From Smittia aterrima (taxonomy: Eukaryota > Arthropoda > Insecta > Diptera > Chironomidae), in contig CP093829.1 of NCBI GenBank assembly GCA_033063855.1, positions 1,994,243-2,058,242 on the forward strand: a DNA stretch of 64,000 nt. Direction: 5' to 3'. Position numbers and translations under genes: made by a program. The notes beneath the pieces were generated by a model. That model saw only the letters and a list, made by a program, of their open reading frames with translations. It made no database searches and was not told the origin of the DNA. Within the stretch, counting starts at the first letter, position 1; each line of letters starts with the position of its first letter. Shown piece by piece: positions 47,517-60,000 of the stretch.

Positions 47517-47965
47517 TGTTTAAAGTATTCACTACATTTCGTGGAACTTGCTGAATAAGTTCTGGAACTTCTTCTGGTTGACTCTGAATACATTGTGGAG
47601 GAACTTCTTGATGAGACGATGGCTGAGGGCATAAGTGAGATACTTCAGTGTCCTCTGCATAAAATTCAACTCTTTAAATAACAAAAAATTTGTAGAAAAT
47701 ATTGTGAGTGAATGAGCTATAAATCTGCGAAAAGCATTTTAATTTGAATATTCCCGCATTTATTTGAATTGCTGCTCAGCCAATGTTTCAAATTTCACAA
47801 CAACGCACAGCCATCTCGTCATCAGCCGACGCAAGTTGTGAAGGAAAAAAATTCCACAAAAGAGTAAATCGGCTCGCTAAAATAAAAATCGTCCCTCCTT
47901 TCTTATTAGAGACATGTTTGAATAATAGCTGTGAAGTTGTTATATATAGTTACTAATTAAGTGTT
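47517..47965. other. spacer before Bicaudal-D
   Basis: The first 150 bp hold an open minus-strand stretch rich in Pro/Gln/Val (possible remains of the gag relic). The rest should contain the Bicaudal-D promoter and 5'UTR; no TATA or TCAGT pair was recognised. Confidence 0.4.
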
Positions 47966-50900
47966 ATGGCGACAGTTGAAGAACTTCGCTCCGAAGTGGA
48001 GCGATTAACGCGTGAATTAGATTTGCAAAATTCAGAAATCAGTCAATCGGCAAAATATGGCCTCGGATTGCTGGAAGAAAAGGTGGCACTACAAACAAAG
48101 TGCGAGGAGTTCGAGAATCTCTATGAAAACACTAAACATGAGCTAGAAATCACATTGGAGGTGAGTAAAATCCAAAAAACTTGAGATTTTTTCATTCGAT
48201 TCTTAATTGACGTTTGTTGCGTATTAATTTTAAGTCTCAGTGTTGACGAGTTTGTTAATTAAAGTCTGAAGAGACTCTTTGAACTAATGCCAAAGAGTTT
48301 GAATTCATAAAAGCAAAAGAAAAGTGGAAAAAGTCGACAAAAGAATCCGCCTACACTTTTGTTGTTGTTTTCCGAAGAGTTTTTGACTTCCGTGTCAGGA
48401 ATTTTGCTTCATGACAAAGTTCTGTGCATCGCAATGTTCACTTTTGCATAAACACTCAAATCCTCTCAGACATGAAACGAGTGAATGTGAAAATCCACCC
48501 TTCTCTCATCGGCAAAGTCAAACAAAAAGCCATTTATTAAAATTCAACTCCCCCAAGCGAATGTTGGTGGATGTAGCGAGAAAAGAGGATTGGCCGTCCT
48601 TAGTTATGTAAACAACTCATTTCAATTATAATATTGATGGCAATCGTTGACGGAGCCACCCGAAACGAAGTCACCTGGAAATTCAATCATCCATTTCATT
48701 TCAGTCTGACACATCACTCATTCTCGCTCCACTCTTTTCATTCGCACATATGGATGATGTTTTCACCTTTATATTTTTTTTCTTCTCTCCGGCTGCATGA
48801 CGTACCGTTTCGAATCAGCGTTCTCATTCACCACGATTACTCATGAATTGGCTTTTAAAAATTGCATCACGCTTCCCCTAGTTAAAAGCTTTCAACCTGA
48901 CGATGAACAGACTCCCGACTGTTTTATTGAGAGTATAAAGTTGAACTAATTACTATGCTTTGATAACAAACCAATTTGTGGTCGGTGTCAACAAGTTTAA
49001 GAGGAAGCTCGTTTAATGGCTTTATTGAGGTCTCTGACATTGTCGGATATTGAATCGGATGATGAGTTGCTCGTTTTATGATTCATTTTAAGCTTCATAT
49101 CTTGCCATAAAGAAATCGTGAAATAGTTTTACGATTGTCAACAAGGGAATAAAATGATTTGCTTTTTTTTAGGCTTTAACAAAATTCCAATCGAGTCAGA
49201 AAGCTACAACGAAGACTGGAATTGAACAGGAGGATGCCCTTCTTAATGAGACAGCAGCGTTGGAGACATCGCTGAACCTTCAAATCCTCGATCTTGAGAG
49301 TGAATCGAAGCAGCTTCGGCATGAGTTAGAACGTGTAACAAACGAGCGTGATCGCATGCTTCAAGAAAATACTGATATGGGACGTGATAAATCCGGAACA
49401 GAAGCCGAACGATCCAAACTGAAAGCAGAGTTGAAGGAGATGAAATTCCGTGAAACAAGAATGCTTCAAGATTATTCAGAACTTGAGGAAGAGAACATTA
49501 CTTTGCAGAAGCAGGTATCCAGTCTCAAATGTTCGCAAGTTGAATTTGAAGGAGCAAAGCACGAAATTCGCAGATTAACGGAAGAGATTGAAGTGTTTCA
49601 ATCGCAAGTACAAGATCTTGCTAATTTGAAGAAAATCGCGGAACAACAAATGGAAGAAGCTCTGCAAGCGCTACAAGCTGAACGAGAAGCAAAATATGCT
49701 TTGAAGAAAGAACTTGACAGTCACATCAACCGCGAGTCGATGTATAACATCAGCAATCTTGCATACAGCATTCGTGGAATGGATGATGGTGTAGGTGGAA
49801 GTGATTTAGAGGATGATCTTCCAACTTTGAAACGTTTGGAAGCTGACCTTACTAACGAGCTTAAATCACCTGATGGCACCAAAGTCGATCTCTTCTCAGA
49901 AATTCATCTCAATGAGCTTAAGAAATATGAGAAACAACTCGAAATGCTTGAAGGTGAAAAGTCGAACCTTACAACAAACCTACGTGATGCTCAGCAAAAT
50001 TTGGAAAAGAGTCAGAACGACTTGCAAAACTTTATGGCCAAGGTTTCGTTATTGGCAGCTCATGTTGACTCACTACACCATTTGCGTAAGCAAATTGAGG
50101 CTGAAGATAAGCTGAAGGAAGTTGATTTGGATAAACAAAAGATCATTGGCGAGAAGCTTAGCGAAATCATTCATCAATACGCAAGTTGGTTCCATTTGAG
50201 TGCGAAAGAAATTGATGTTCTTAAGACAGATCTTGCTGAACTCCAAAAGGGAATCAACTGCAGCGATGCAATGACTGTTTTACGAAATGAAATCACAAAC
50301 GTAAAGAACAAGCTGCTTTCGACTGAACAGAAGAACTTAGACTTGTATTCAGACGTCAAGACTCTCGCTGCTCTTTCACAAAACGCTGGACAAAGCTTAA
50401 ATTATTCACGAACAACTTTGGTTGGTCTCAGTGATAGCTTGGCTCAACTTTACCATCATGTGTGCACAGTTAACGGAGACACTCCAAGTCGCGTCTTGCT
50501 TGATCACAAAACTGAAGATCTTTCACTCGATAGCGATTCGCTCAGCGCCATCCAGTCTCAGCTCAAGTCAGATATTCTCGTCCAACAGCCAAATGTGTTT
50601 GAAGATCTTCAAGGTCTTGGTGATGCCATTGAAGTCAAGAAGTACGTCGATACTATTAAAGATCAAATCAAATACTTGAAGACGGCCGTCGAGCATGCCA
50701 TCGAGCTTAACAAGGATAAGATTCCTGGAAACTTCAGTCGTAAGATTTATCTCATTAAAATATCAAAATGTTGCTAATTTTTGTTTATTTTTTCAGCTGC
50801 AGACAAAGAATCAAGTGAAGAGATTGCTGACCTTCACGAGCAAATCATCAAACTCAAGTCTCTATTGTCCACTAAACGTGAACAGATTGCAACGCTCCGA

Positions 50901-51451
50901 ACTGTACTCAAGTCCAATAAGAATACAGCAGAAGTAGCGCTCAACAATCTTAAGTCGAAATACGAGAATGAGAAGCTGGTGGTCAGTGATACGATGTGCA
51001 ATCTTCGTAATGAGCTGAGAATCTTAAAATCTGACGCAGCGACATTCTCAAGTAAATATTTTGATAAGAAACAAAGTAAAAGAACAGTTATTTAAACATT
51101 ACTTTCTAGGTCTTCGTGCAATGTTTGCAGCACGTTGTGAGGAATACGTGACGCAAGTCGATGATCTTACTAACCAACTGACAGCTGCTGAGGATGAGAA
51201 GAAAACATTGAACCAGTTGCTGCGCCTTGCTGTACAACAGAAGCTCGTGCTTACACAAAAACTCGAGGAATTCGAGATGGATCGGTGAGCCTCCTTAACA
51301 CAAATTTATTAAAAACAATTTTGACTTGCTAATTTTTAGTGAGATTCGTCACGCAAACGTTCGACGTCAACCACCACAACGCGGGTCAGGCAAATCAGCG
51401 TTCGCTCGGTCATCATCTGGCCGCACCACCAATAGCGCCAACTTCTTCTAA
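47966..51451 (+). CDS. BicD: Bicaudal D, dynein adaptor
   Basis: Five exons (47966-48160, 49173-50739, 50797-51051, 51110-51284, 51340-51451) join in phase to 767 residues, close to Drosophila BicD (about 780). The protein is a near-continuous coiled coil. The N-terminus VEELRSEVERLTRELD, then YGLGLLEEKVALQTKCEEFE, is the dynein/dynactin-binding CC1 box region. The middle has GMDDGVGGSDLEDDLPTL, and the C-terminal cargo-binding coil has SLRAMFAARCEEYVTQVDDL and AEDEKKTLNQLLRLAVQQKL. BicD links dynein to Rab6 vesicles and, through Egalitarian, to mRNAs. The 1.0-kb first intron is by far its largest. The last exon encodes a Ser/Arg-rich tail. Confidence 0.96.
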
Positions 51452-53367
51452 CAGAAGTTGAGTGTTCAGCGTAAGCTCATGGCCTTAGTTTACACGCTCT
51501 TGAACATGTAAAGATAATAATTTACTGATTTCATCTGTCATTATCGATAAGAAACTTTTTGAATTGATTCACTTTCTGTTAACTTGAAAAACATTTGCAT
51601 TGAAATATTTGTAAGACACGACACATTTTTGCAATCGAGTTTTAAATACAAAGTGGATAACGACAACCACTAAATGGATTGCTTCTCTTTAGTCTGAGAA
51701 GACAAAAAAAACTTTTTACGACACTCAGGTCGTTTATTAAGTAAACTGTTTTCTTTGAACGTCGTTTTCGTCCCCCAAGCATTCATCCGCACAGGAACTT
51801 TGTCTAAAAGAAATTTCGCGTCCAAAATGAGAAAGTAATAAGAGAAGTTATTTAAAAAAAAAACGAAAATAATTAAAAGCCGAGCCAATTAAGAAAGTGA
51901 ATAGGAGAATTTGATTGAATCGAAAAAAAATTGGATCACCGTCCCCCATTTGAAGAAAGTCTTGTTACTGACGGAACTAGCCAAGAACGCTGAGAATTAA
52001 TTTTAAATGTCATTCCCCGTTAAGTTGTTATTTTGCAATCAGACGGATCCTGCCGGACATATCATTGAAACCAGCTCAACACTGGCATCGAAATATATTT
52101 TTGCAATAACCCGACGAGAGATTTGAAGCGAGTCGACGTTCGGCAGCTGAGAGATGAAAAGATTTTCTTTCGTTGTCTCGACATTTTGCTTTCCTCGCGT
52201 GTACTTAATCCATAAAATAATCCGAACATAGTGAGAGAAAACATTCTTGGTGTAGGAATTTACATGAGGGCGAGCCGCTGGCTATGACGAGAATGACTCT
52301 CGGTGACTTAAACTAAGTTTTCAAGCTTCCAGGTTGTTAAACCGAAAAAGCCTTCGATTCTTCTGCTGGCGTCTCGCCTCTCACTACAAAAATTTACCCT
52401 TAATTAATCGTAAAACTAATTTATTGAATCCTTAGCCAGCTTTTAAGAAAATCAAACAGAAATTGAGAAACGTTTTGAAATTATTGATTTGCTCATAAAG
52501 AAAATATTTCCTTCGCTGTTAAGCTTCTTGATCGCGAAAAACACTTTTCCGTTTTACGTCCGGATGATGAGAGAATTAAAATCTTAGGATAATCTTAGCG
52601 AATGAATTTAGAAATGACATTTGTGTAGAGCAGCTTAGCTAAGTGAAACTTATTGAATTATTTCATCTACTTAATAATAATTAATACAAATTAAAAAGAA
52701 AACGCGGCTCAGTTTTTCCAACCAATTTTCGTCCAATGAAGAAAAAAGAAATTAAGTTTTAATCAAATTGAATGTTGCCGTTGAAATTTCCCTACCTCCT
52801 TGTGTCCGCCCTTTGAACGAAAAGATGAAATCGAAAGAAATCCAATTGATGATAAGCTGACCAAAAAAAAATATTAAAATTTTGAAATTTTCCTTTAATT
52901 GTTTACTGAAAAGAGAAGAAACAAATTCACAATGATTTAATCAAAATGAGAAACTAATGTTTTATAAATTTAAAAATAAAGTGAATTTCCATTGACTAGA
53001 GTTAGATGAAAACCACAATTCTTAATCGTCCTAAAACCAACTAAGCTCAGAAAACAAGTAACACGACATCATGTCTTTAAATACATCACAGAAATTTGTT
53101 TTCGATCGAGATGAAAATTCATAGTTCGGTGCAATAACCTTTACGAGATATTTTTTATTAACAGAAAAACTTTTTCTAAGAACTCCTCAATTTACCTTAA
53201 AACAATGCCGGAAAGTTCTCGTTAAGTTGCAATCTAACTGTGAGGCTTTCGGATTGAACTAAAACTAGATTAATTTTTTTTTTTGGAAAAATTGAATTTT
53301 CGTTATAATCACTCTAAATGATAAGAGTAACAAAACCATACAATGTGAATAAAGATGATATCTAAAA
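51452..53367. other. 1.9-kb non-coding spacer (convergent genes)
   Basis: Lies between the BicD stop and the stop of the minus-strand small membrane-protein gene, so it should contain only 3'UTRs. No ORF has coding character and no RNA gene was recognised. Confidence 0.5.
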
Positions 53368-53869
53368 CTAATTCTTCGCTTGATTATTCTTTGACGTTTG
53401 CTGAGTTACAGTGAAGCTTGTTTCCATTGGCAATGGTGGTATTTGTGGCGATGGTTGAGGGAGCATGAACCCGACTTGATGAGGGTAACCATACGGAACT
53501 TGTGGATAAGAAGGCATCATCATTGACGGTTGACCCGTTGGATAAGGCGGCAAAGCATTTGGATTGTAAATGATTGCTTGACCAGATGTACTTGATGTGG
53601 GAACGGAGTGTTGAGGAGCAGCTGCTGACTTTTCCATACTTTTGTTCTCATTGCTTGCTGGTGGAGCTTCTTCATCTTCATCTTTCATACAAGCACGAAC
53701 CAGTCGACGAACTAAAAAAAATCAATGTAAGTCACGAATCTAATGAATTTTCTTAAATCCTCGAACTTAGTCGGATAGGAAGAGAGATGTAACTCCTCAC
53801 AACATAAACACAGCAACAGATTAAGATCAATTGCACTACACAAAGAAATAAAATTGCGAATTCACTCAT
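53368..53869 (-). CDS. small single-pass membrane protein with Pro/Met/Tyr-rich tail
   Basis: Two minus-strand exons (53869-53767, 53711-53368) join in phase 1 to 148 residues. Residues about 4-27 are a hydrophobic, Cys-rich helix (FAILFLCVVQLILICCCVY), followed by Arg-rich juxtamembrane sequence (RRLVRACMKDEDEE) and a low-complexity tail (PPYPTGQPSMMMPSYPQVP and more). The CCC at the membrane edge suggests palmitoylation. The layout resembles small WW/PPxY adaptor-type membrane proteins; PPYP is a PPxY-like motif. The family was not recognised. The donor is weak (A/GTTCGA), so the first exon is less certain than the second. Confidence 0.5.
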
Positions 53870-54001
53870 CCTTGTAATAAAAACTTAACAAAACTGAAAA
53901 TGAACCGAAAAGTTTTGTTGGAATTAGAACAAAAGACTTGAATGAACGAATCTCAGTTTTATTCGAGCGGAACTCTCAATTTCTCAAAAACATTGTAATT
54001 T

Positions 54002-54491
54002 CTATTGAGAGAGCTTCAAGATAGCGACTTTCATTAGCTCCCCATCGATTTGGTCCTGGCAGTCTTCGATTCGCTTCCCAATGAATTCCTTTTTCATGAT
54101 GTGGCGGATAACAAGCTTTTGAAACTTCTCGAGATCACTGACAAGGGTTTCCAAATTTATAGCTTGAGACATGTAACTTTGGCGTTCCTTTGAAAGGCAA
54201 GAAATGTCATGTTCGCTCGGTGGCTTTGAAGCTAATCTAAAAAGAAACGAGAATTGTAAGATCGAAACTTTAGAAATCACCAACCACTTACGCTTTAGTT
54301 TGCTTCTGACATTCTCGAATAGCGACAATCCAGTCCTTCTGCTCTGCCTTCAGTGATTCGATATATTTCTTCTGTTCTTCTGCAATATTTTGATTCTCAG
54401 GCTTTTCGACTTTTAAATTGAAGAAACTTGAACGTCGGCGTTTTATTTTCTTCGTTGTCAAATCAATAGGCAGAGAGTTCTCTGATGCCAT
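54002..54491 (-). CDS. small coiled-coil protein, possibly a kinetochore (DSN1-like) component
   Basis: Two minus-strand exons (54491-54292, 54236-54002) join in phase to 144 residues. The N-terminus has KKIKRRRSSFFNL, a basic cluster with Ser residues that fits an Aurora-type phosphosite, and the rest is helical (EEQKKYIESLKAEQKDW; INLETLVSDLEKFQKLVIRH). This size and layout recall insect Mis12-complex subunits of the DSN1/Kmn1 type, but I recognise no decisive motif, so the function is a guess. Its ATG is 183 bp from that of UBA3, transcribed the other way. Confidence 0.6.
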
Positions 54492-54674
54492 TTTATGTTT
54501 TAATTAAGGATGTTTGTAACGGGATAAATAATAAAATTTCAGAAAGAAAACTTTGTTTTGAATTTTTTTTCAGTTGAATTTGAAACTGAAACGTTTTCAA
54601 GGAAATTAATTTTTTGAGCGTTTTCATAAAAGTTTCATTGTTTTCATTTTCAAACCGGCGAATTTTCTTTAAAA
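54492..54674. promoter_or_regulatory. bidirectional promoter region (coiled-coil gene / UBA3)
   Basis: The only sequence between two divergent start codons, 183 bp, so it must contain both promoters and 5'UTRs. No TATA box at a fitting place; this is typical of housekeeping genes. Confidence 0.5.
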
Positions 54675-56069
54675 ATGTCCGAATCTGATCACAACATTAA
54701 GAAATGGGGTCATCTACGTAAGATCCTGGAGCGAAGCGGACCTTTCGACACTGAAAACTTTTCGCCTTCTCCTGAGATTCTCGAGTTTCTTAAACTCGAT
54801 TGCAAAATTCTCGTAATCGGTGAGTAAAGAATAACAAAATCTTTTGTGATCATAAATAATAATAAAAAAATATTCGATTCAGGCGCTGGAGGGTTAGGCT
54901 GCGAGTTGCTAAAGGATTTGGCGATGATGGGAATTAAAAACATTGACGTGATCGACATGGACACGATTGAATTGTCCAATCTAAATCGCCAGTTCTTATT
55001 CAGACGTAAAGACATTGGCTCATCGAAGGCTCAAGTTGCTGCCGAGTTTATCAACAAACGAATTCCAGGATGTAAAGTCACGCCTCACTTCTGCAAGATC
55101 CAAGACTTTGATGAATCATTCTACCGAGGATTTCATATCATCGTTTCCGGTTTGGATTCGATCGTCGCACGTCGTTGGATTAATGGAATGCTAATCTCTA
55201 TGCTATCTTACGAAGAAGATGGTTCGCTTGATCAGACTTCAATTGTTCCTTTGATCGATGGGGGTACTGAAGGATTTAAAGGAAACGCTCGCGTCATTCT
55301 TCCTGGCATGACTGCTTGCATCGATTGCACTTTGGATCTGTTTCCTCCGCAAATTTCCTACCCTCTTTGCACTATCGCGAATACTCCACGTCTCCCAGAG
55401 CACTGCATCGAGTATGTAAAGATTATTCAATGGGATAAAGAAAATCCATTTAAATGTAGTCTCGATGGCGATGATCCGGAACATGTTACTTGGGTTTTCG
55501 AAAAAGCTCAAGAAAGAGCTAACAACTTCAACATCACAGGTTTATCATATCGACTGGTTCAAGGTGTTCTCAAGCATATTATACCAGCTGTATCTTCGAC
55601 AAATGCTGTCATAGCAGCTGTTTGCGCAACTGAAGTCTTTAAAATTGCAACGAGCTGCTACGAAACTCTGAACAATTACATGGTGTTCAATGACATCGAT
55701 GGAGTGTACACATATAAATACGAAGCGGAAAAGAAATCTGATTGTCTCGCTTGCAGTTCAATTCCTAAAACAATCTCAATCAATAATCCGAGCTCAATGA
55801 CTCTGCAGGATCTTATTGATTATCTCTGCAACAGCGCCGACTTTCAACTTAAGAACCCAGCTCTGACGACAAGCATTAACGGCAAGAACAAAACGCTTTA
55901 CATGTCAACGGTTAAAAGCATCGAGGAACAAACACGAGAGAATTTGACTCAATCTCTTCATGAACTCAACCTTATGGATGGACAAGAATTGATGGTTGCC
56001 GATCCAACCAATCCAAACACTATCGTGATAAGATTGAAGTTCACAGGAAATGAAGTTGAAATGTACTAA
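54675..56069 (+). CDS. Uba3: NEDD8-activating enzyme E1 catalytic subunit
   Basis: Two exons (54675-54819, 54883-56069) give 443 residues. The ATP-binding loop GAGGLGCELLKDLA starts at about residue 49 and spans the intron; adenylation-domain signatures follow (DVIDMDTIELSNLNRQFLFR, DIGSSKAQVAAEFI). Zinc-site cysteines are in TACIDC and, near the end, SDCLACSS. The catalytic Cys is about residue 211 in PLCTIANTPRLPEHCIEY. The C-terminal ubiquitin-fold domain (LQDLIDYLCNSADFQLKNPA to the end) recruits the NEDD8 E2 (UBC12). With APPBP1 it activates NEDD8 for cullin modification, in cytosol and nucleus. Confidence 0.97.
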
Positions 56070-56398
56070 ACTTAAACAGGTTTTGTTAAATTTAAAGAAC
56101 TTTTTGCTAAAAGCATTGTTTGAAATAAATTTCTTATTATGAATATTGAAAGAAAAGAAAATTCTGTCTACAACTCTCCCACTCAAAGCGTCTTTCTTTT
56201 CTCGTCGTTTTCCTGGAGAAAATCACTTTTGACACTTTCGATGCAACGCGAATATTAACGAGGTCGAATGGATCAAAACAATTATTTCTATTTGCGATAA
56301 GATTCAATATAAAAGGAAGAGCTTTGTCTTAACTTTCATCAGTTGAGTCTTCAAACTGTTCAAGACAAGAGCACAACTCATTGTGTTAAGATTACAAA
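56070..56398. other. UBA3 3' end and sulfakinin promoter region
   Basis: AATAAA at about 56125 follows the UBA3 stop. The second half contains the sulfakinin TATA box and initiator. No ORF. Confidence 0.5.
56308..56343 (+). promoter_or_regulatory. TATA box and TCAGT initiator of the sulfakinin gene
   Basis: TATAAAAG at 56308-56315 and TCAGT at 56339-56343, 31 bp apart, the standard arthropod core promoter spacing. This gives a 5'UTR of about 58 nt before the ATG at 56399. Confidence 0.75.
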
Positions 56399-56822
56399 AT
56401 GGGATTCGCTTCATTGTCAATACTTGCATCGTTCACGCTTCTCGTAGCGTACAGCGTTCTAACAAGTGAAGCAGCTCTCATTGGGAATTCAATCAATCCA
56501 ACTCAATCAGCTGAACAAGCTCAGAAGCGACCAGCATCGACCGTTTGGCTCAAATCAATTCCAATTCGCAGATTGAAGCCATTGAACTCTTATTCGCTTT
56601 ATCGACGAGAGCTTCCGGAAGTTGAGTTCATCGATGATGCCATGAACAACGTTGAAAAAAGATTTGACGATGACTACGGACACATGAGGTGAGAAAATAT
56701 TAATTAAATGAGTGAAGTTGCATTAACAAGTGAACATTTCCTCTCAAAGATTTGGAAAACGCGGAGGCGGAGGCGAAGGAGATGGATTTGACGACTACGG
56801 TCACATGCGATTCGGAAGATAA
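56399..56822 (+). CDS. Dsk: sulfakinin (drosulfakinin) neuropeptide precursor
   Basis: Two exons (56399-56688, 56750-56822) give a 120-residue prepropeptide. A signal peptide (MGFASLSILASFTLLVAYS) is followed by a spacer and two peptides. After KR comes FDDDYGHMRF-GKR, then GGGGEGDGFDDYGHMRF-GR and the stop. The Tyr preceded by acidic residues (sulfation site), the HMRF-amide end and the Gly amidation donors are the cholecystokinin/gastrin-like insect sulfakinin signature. Sulfakinins signal satiety and affect gut muscle. The intron interrupts the first peptide between its Met-Arg and Phe (the Arg codon is split). The last peptide ends in Gly-Arg-stop, a single Arg. The first peptide has three Asp before Tyr, compared with FDDYGHMRF in Drosophila. 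Confidence 0.96.
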
Positions 56823-57076
56823 ATCAACACAAATTCTCTTCAAAGTGAGAAACGTATGGCTGTAAGTTGCTGACTTTGAAGACCAACCAACTCTTTGCTA
56901 TCCATTTTGCAAGTTTCGTCTCCATCATTAAATGAAAAGTCTAAAGTTTAATGTTCTTTCTGTAAAAAAATTAAGAAAATAAATCTCTGCAAAGTCCAAA
57001 AAGGCAACAAAAAACAAATTATTTTTCTCAGGAGGCTTAGAAATTATTTTCAGATGATTTAAGTAAAACTTTTGAG
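56823..57076. other. spacer between sulfakinin and the second Piezo gene
   Basis: Only about 254 bp, holding the Dsk 3' end (AATAAA near 56978) and the second Piezo promoter. No ORF. Confidence 0.4.
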
Positions 57077-60000
57077 ATGGCGAACTACTTTTTGTGTTTA
57101 ATTCTTCAGCGAATTTTCCTGCCTTTGTTCTTAATTGGTTGTGAGTAATTTGTTCTTTAAAATAAAGAATTCATCAATTAATTTGATTTAAACTTCAAGG
57201 CATTGCTATTCGACCAATTCCAGTCTCCATGATCATCCTTGTTTTCATTTTCATTTTGCCTTACATTCCTGTCGCTCAAAAAAAGACTTTGAAAGGTAAG
57301 TACGAGTTTGCTAGATTGCAAAAATATCTAATAACTTGTTTTACTTAAGGTTCGACAGGCGATTTCTTTCGATTGCTGATTCTATTCTCTGTCATCATAG
57401 TCTTCATTCATTCAGCATTTCAAATCACAATTTTGATTCTACCACAATCGAAGATGAAAGCTGTAATGAAACCTCTCGGAATCATTTCATTAGCAAATCT
57501 TTCGTGAGTCAAAAAGTTTTTTGTTAATAATCTTTAAACCGAAAATATGAAACTTCTCTATCTCAGACCAATTGAGATGATTCACAGGATCCTTCCCGAC
57601 GTGGCTACTTTTATATCATCTCTCATAATATTTTCACTAATCAAGAAATGTGCTAAAGGCCGAAAAACCGAAGAAGACAGTTTGAAGTCGATCTCAATTG
57701 AACGCATGAAAGCTGCGATGCCTAAAGTTGAGAGAATGACTTTAACTCAATACGAGAAGTTGAAAATATTTGGAATTTTCTCATCCCTTGCTTCTCTCTG
57801 CATCGTCGGATCTCTTCAACCTTCGGTAGTCAACGGCGTTTACTTTTTGGCATTCTTGACTTGCTCTACATGGTTTAGTTGCAATCAAGAACTCAATAGA
57901 AAGTTTGCGATTCTCTTGAGATTTGTTTCGTTCGTGCAACTGCTTCAAATCATAATTTTCGTTCTGTATCAATCTCATTGGTTCCAAGAGGTAATCGACG
58001 AAAGTTCGCTGCTATTTCGAGTTTCAGGAATCTCAAAAATATTCTCAACCAACGAGTCAAATCATTTCATTTTTAATATCAATCACAACTTCGACGTCTA
58101 CATTACTCCTTTGATGCTGATTGCGAGTTATCTCATCATAACTTCAACTTCAAACTTTATTCTGGTAATGACATCAAAATCATTGAAAATTTATTGAAAT
58201 AACTTTTTTTTTGTTGAATTAAAGAATTTCGTTGAAGAAATTGAAATCAAGAAAACTTCTGCGGATATCAATGAAGATTCAAGAAAAGATAGAAAATCTA
58301 AAGAAAGACAAAGCTTTTTGGAAAACGCAAGAAGAGGAAGCAGTCTCAGGATGATCATGAGTTGGAACGTAAGCAACATCTTCTTCAAAAACGCATACAT
58401 CGTAACAAACTTATCGATGATGATTTGGAGCATTGTTTATCACTCGTGGTTTGGATTTGTGTTTCTAATTTGGGCGAATGCGATCTGGATAATGAAGAAT
58501 CAAAGGAGAATCATGCTCGGATCTTCTCCATTTCTCGTCTTCTACGCTCTCTGCTTGATCATATTTCACTACATTTTCAATCTAAACCTGACAAAGAATG
58601 AACTTCCGATTAAAATCGAGGAAGTCGACATGAATCAAATCGGATTAGTTAAATATCAAAACTTTCCTGGACTTCACTTGATGATCAAGTCAATTTTGTT
58701 AAGTTCGTTTTGGATGTCAATGCGTTTGATGTACCAAGAGAAAGAAATGAAAAGTAATAATTCTCTGTTGATGGCTCAAAAGATTCAAAAGTTAATGGAA
58801 GCAGACAGCGAGTTCAATCGAAAGCCACTCGGAAAAATATTGAAGTTCCTTGAAAAAGCTTGCGTTTACGTTTGGATGTGGATTATTGTCTTCACTCTCT
58901 TCGCTATGGGAGCATTTGGCTTGGAAATGTCTGTGTTTCGGATCATCAACATGATCTTCTTCTTGGTCTTCATTCTGTTCTTTCAACTTCCGATTAGATT
59001 TTTACCAAAGCTCATGTACTTCTATTGGTCAAAGCTCATTGTCTACGCGATGCTGGCTCTGATTCTAATCTACGCTTATCAATTCGGAGATTTTCCGGCG
59101 TTTCCCTTGCAACACGAAATCGGATTGAAGAAATATTCGACCACGGAACTTTTCGAGAAACTCTTATCGTTTACAATTGTTATCTTCATGACTGGAATTC
59201 AGATGAATCGATTCCATCAGCAATTTCGTCAATGGATCTTGGAAGAGCAGAAAACGACAAGCTCAGAAGAGAACGAAGAAAGCTCCGACGAGGAAGACAT
59301 TTCAGTAAGCGACAATTTTCACATTCGGCTTTAAAATTGATTATTTTGTTTTTCAGGATTGGCAAAAGTTTAAAGCAAAAGCTTTGGAAGCTTTTGAAAA
59401 AGCTCTTGTAATCATAGAAATTCATTACTTAAAATTTCTGTTGCTTTTCTCGTTTTGGTTGTTTGCCTATCACGTAATTTACATCAAACTTTATTTAACT
59501 GTCACTGAATATTAAAATTTGTCCTTTTAGCTTCACATGTTGAACGCTTGCTTTCTAATTCTACTAACGGCGGGCGCTTTTGCTTCATCAGATCTTTTCA
59601 AAAGTATAATCTTAAGAATTATCGCTATTCTATCGATGATTTTCATTTGTGGCGTAATGTGCTTTGAGTTGACAAATTTTCACGCGGAAATTGCGCCGAT
59701 GAGAAGAGATGCTGTTTCGTTTGATCCATGCAAGTTCCCAGAAGGCAAGACACTTCAATTTGTTGGAGCTGGTTTGCACGAATGGTTCAACCTTGATGAC
59801 GACAAAATGACTTTTGAAAATATCAAGCCAGATATCATTTTTCTTATTGCGGTTACTTCATTTTTCGTGCTCAATTTAAGACAGAGAATCAAGAGACGAG
59901 AATCAGGAGAACAAAGTGAAACGCCAACACTCGCTTTTGAGAACGTGACTCGTTTAGATGCTGATGAATCAGTTGGCGGTTTGATAAAGTTTCTGATCAA

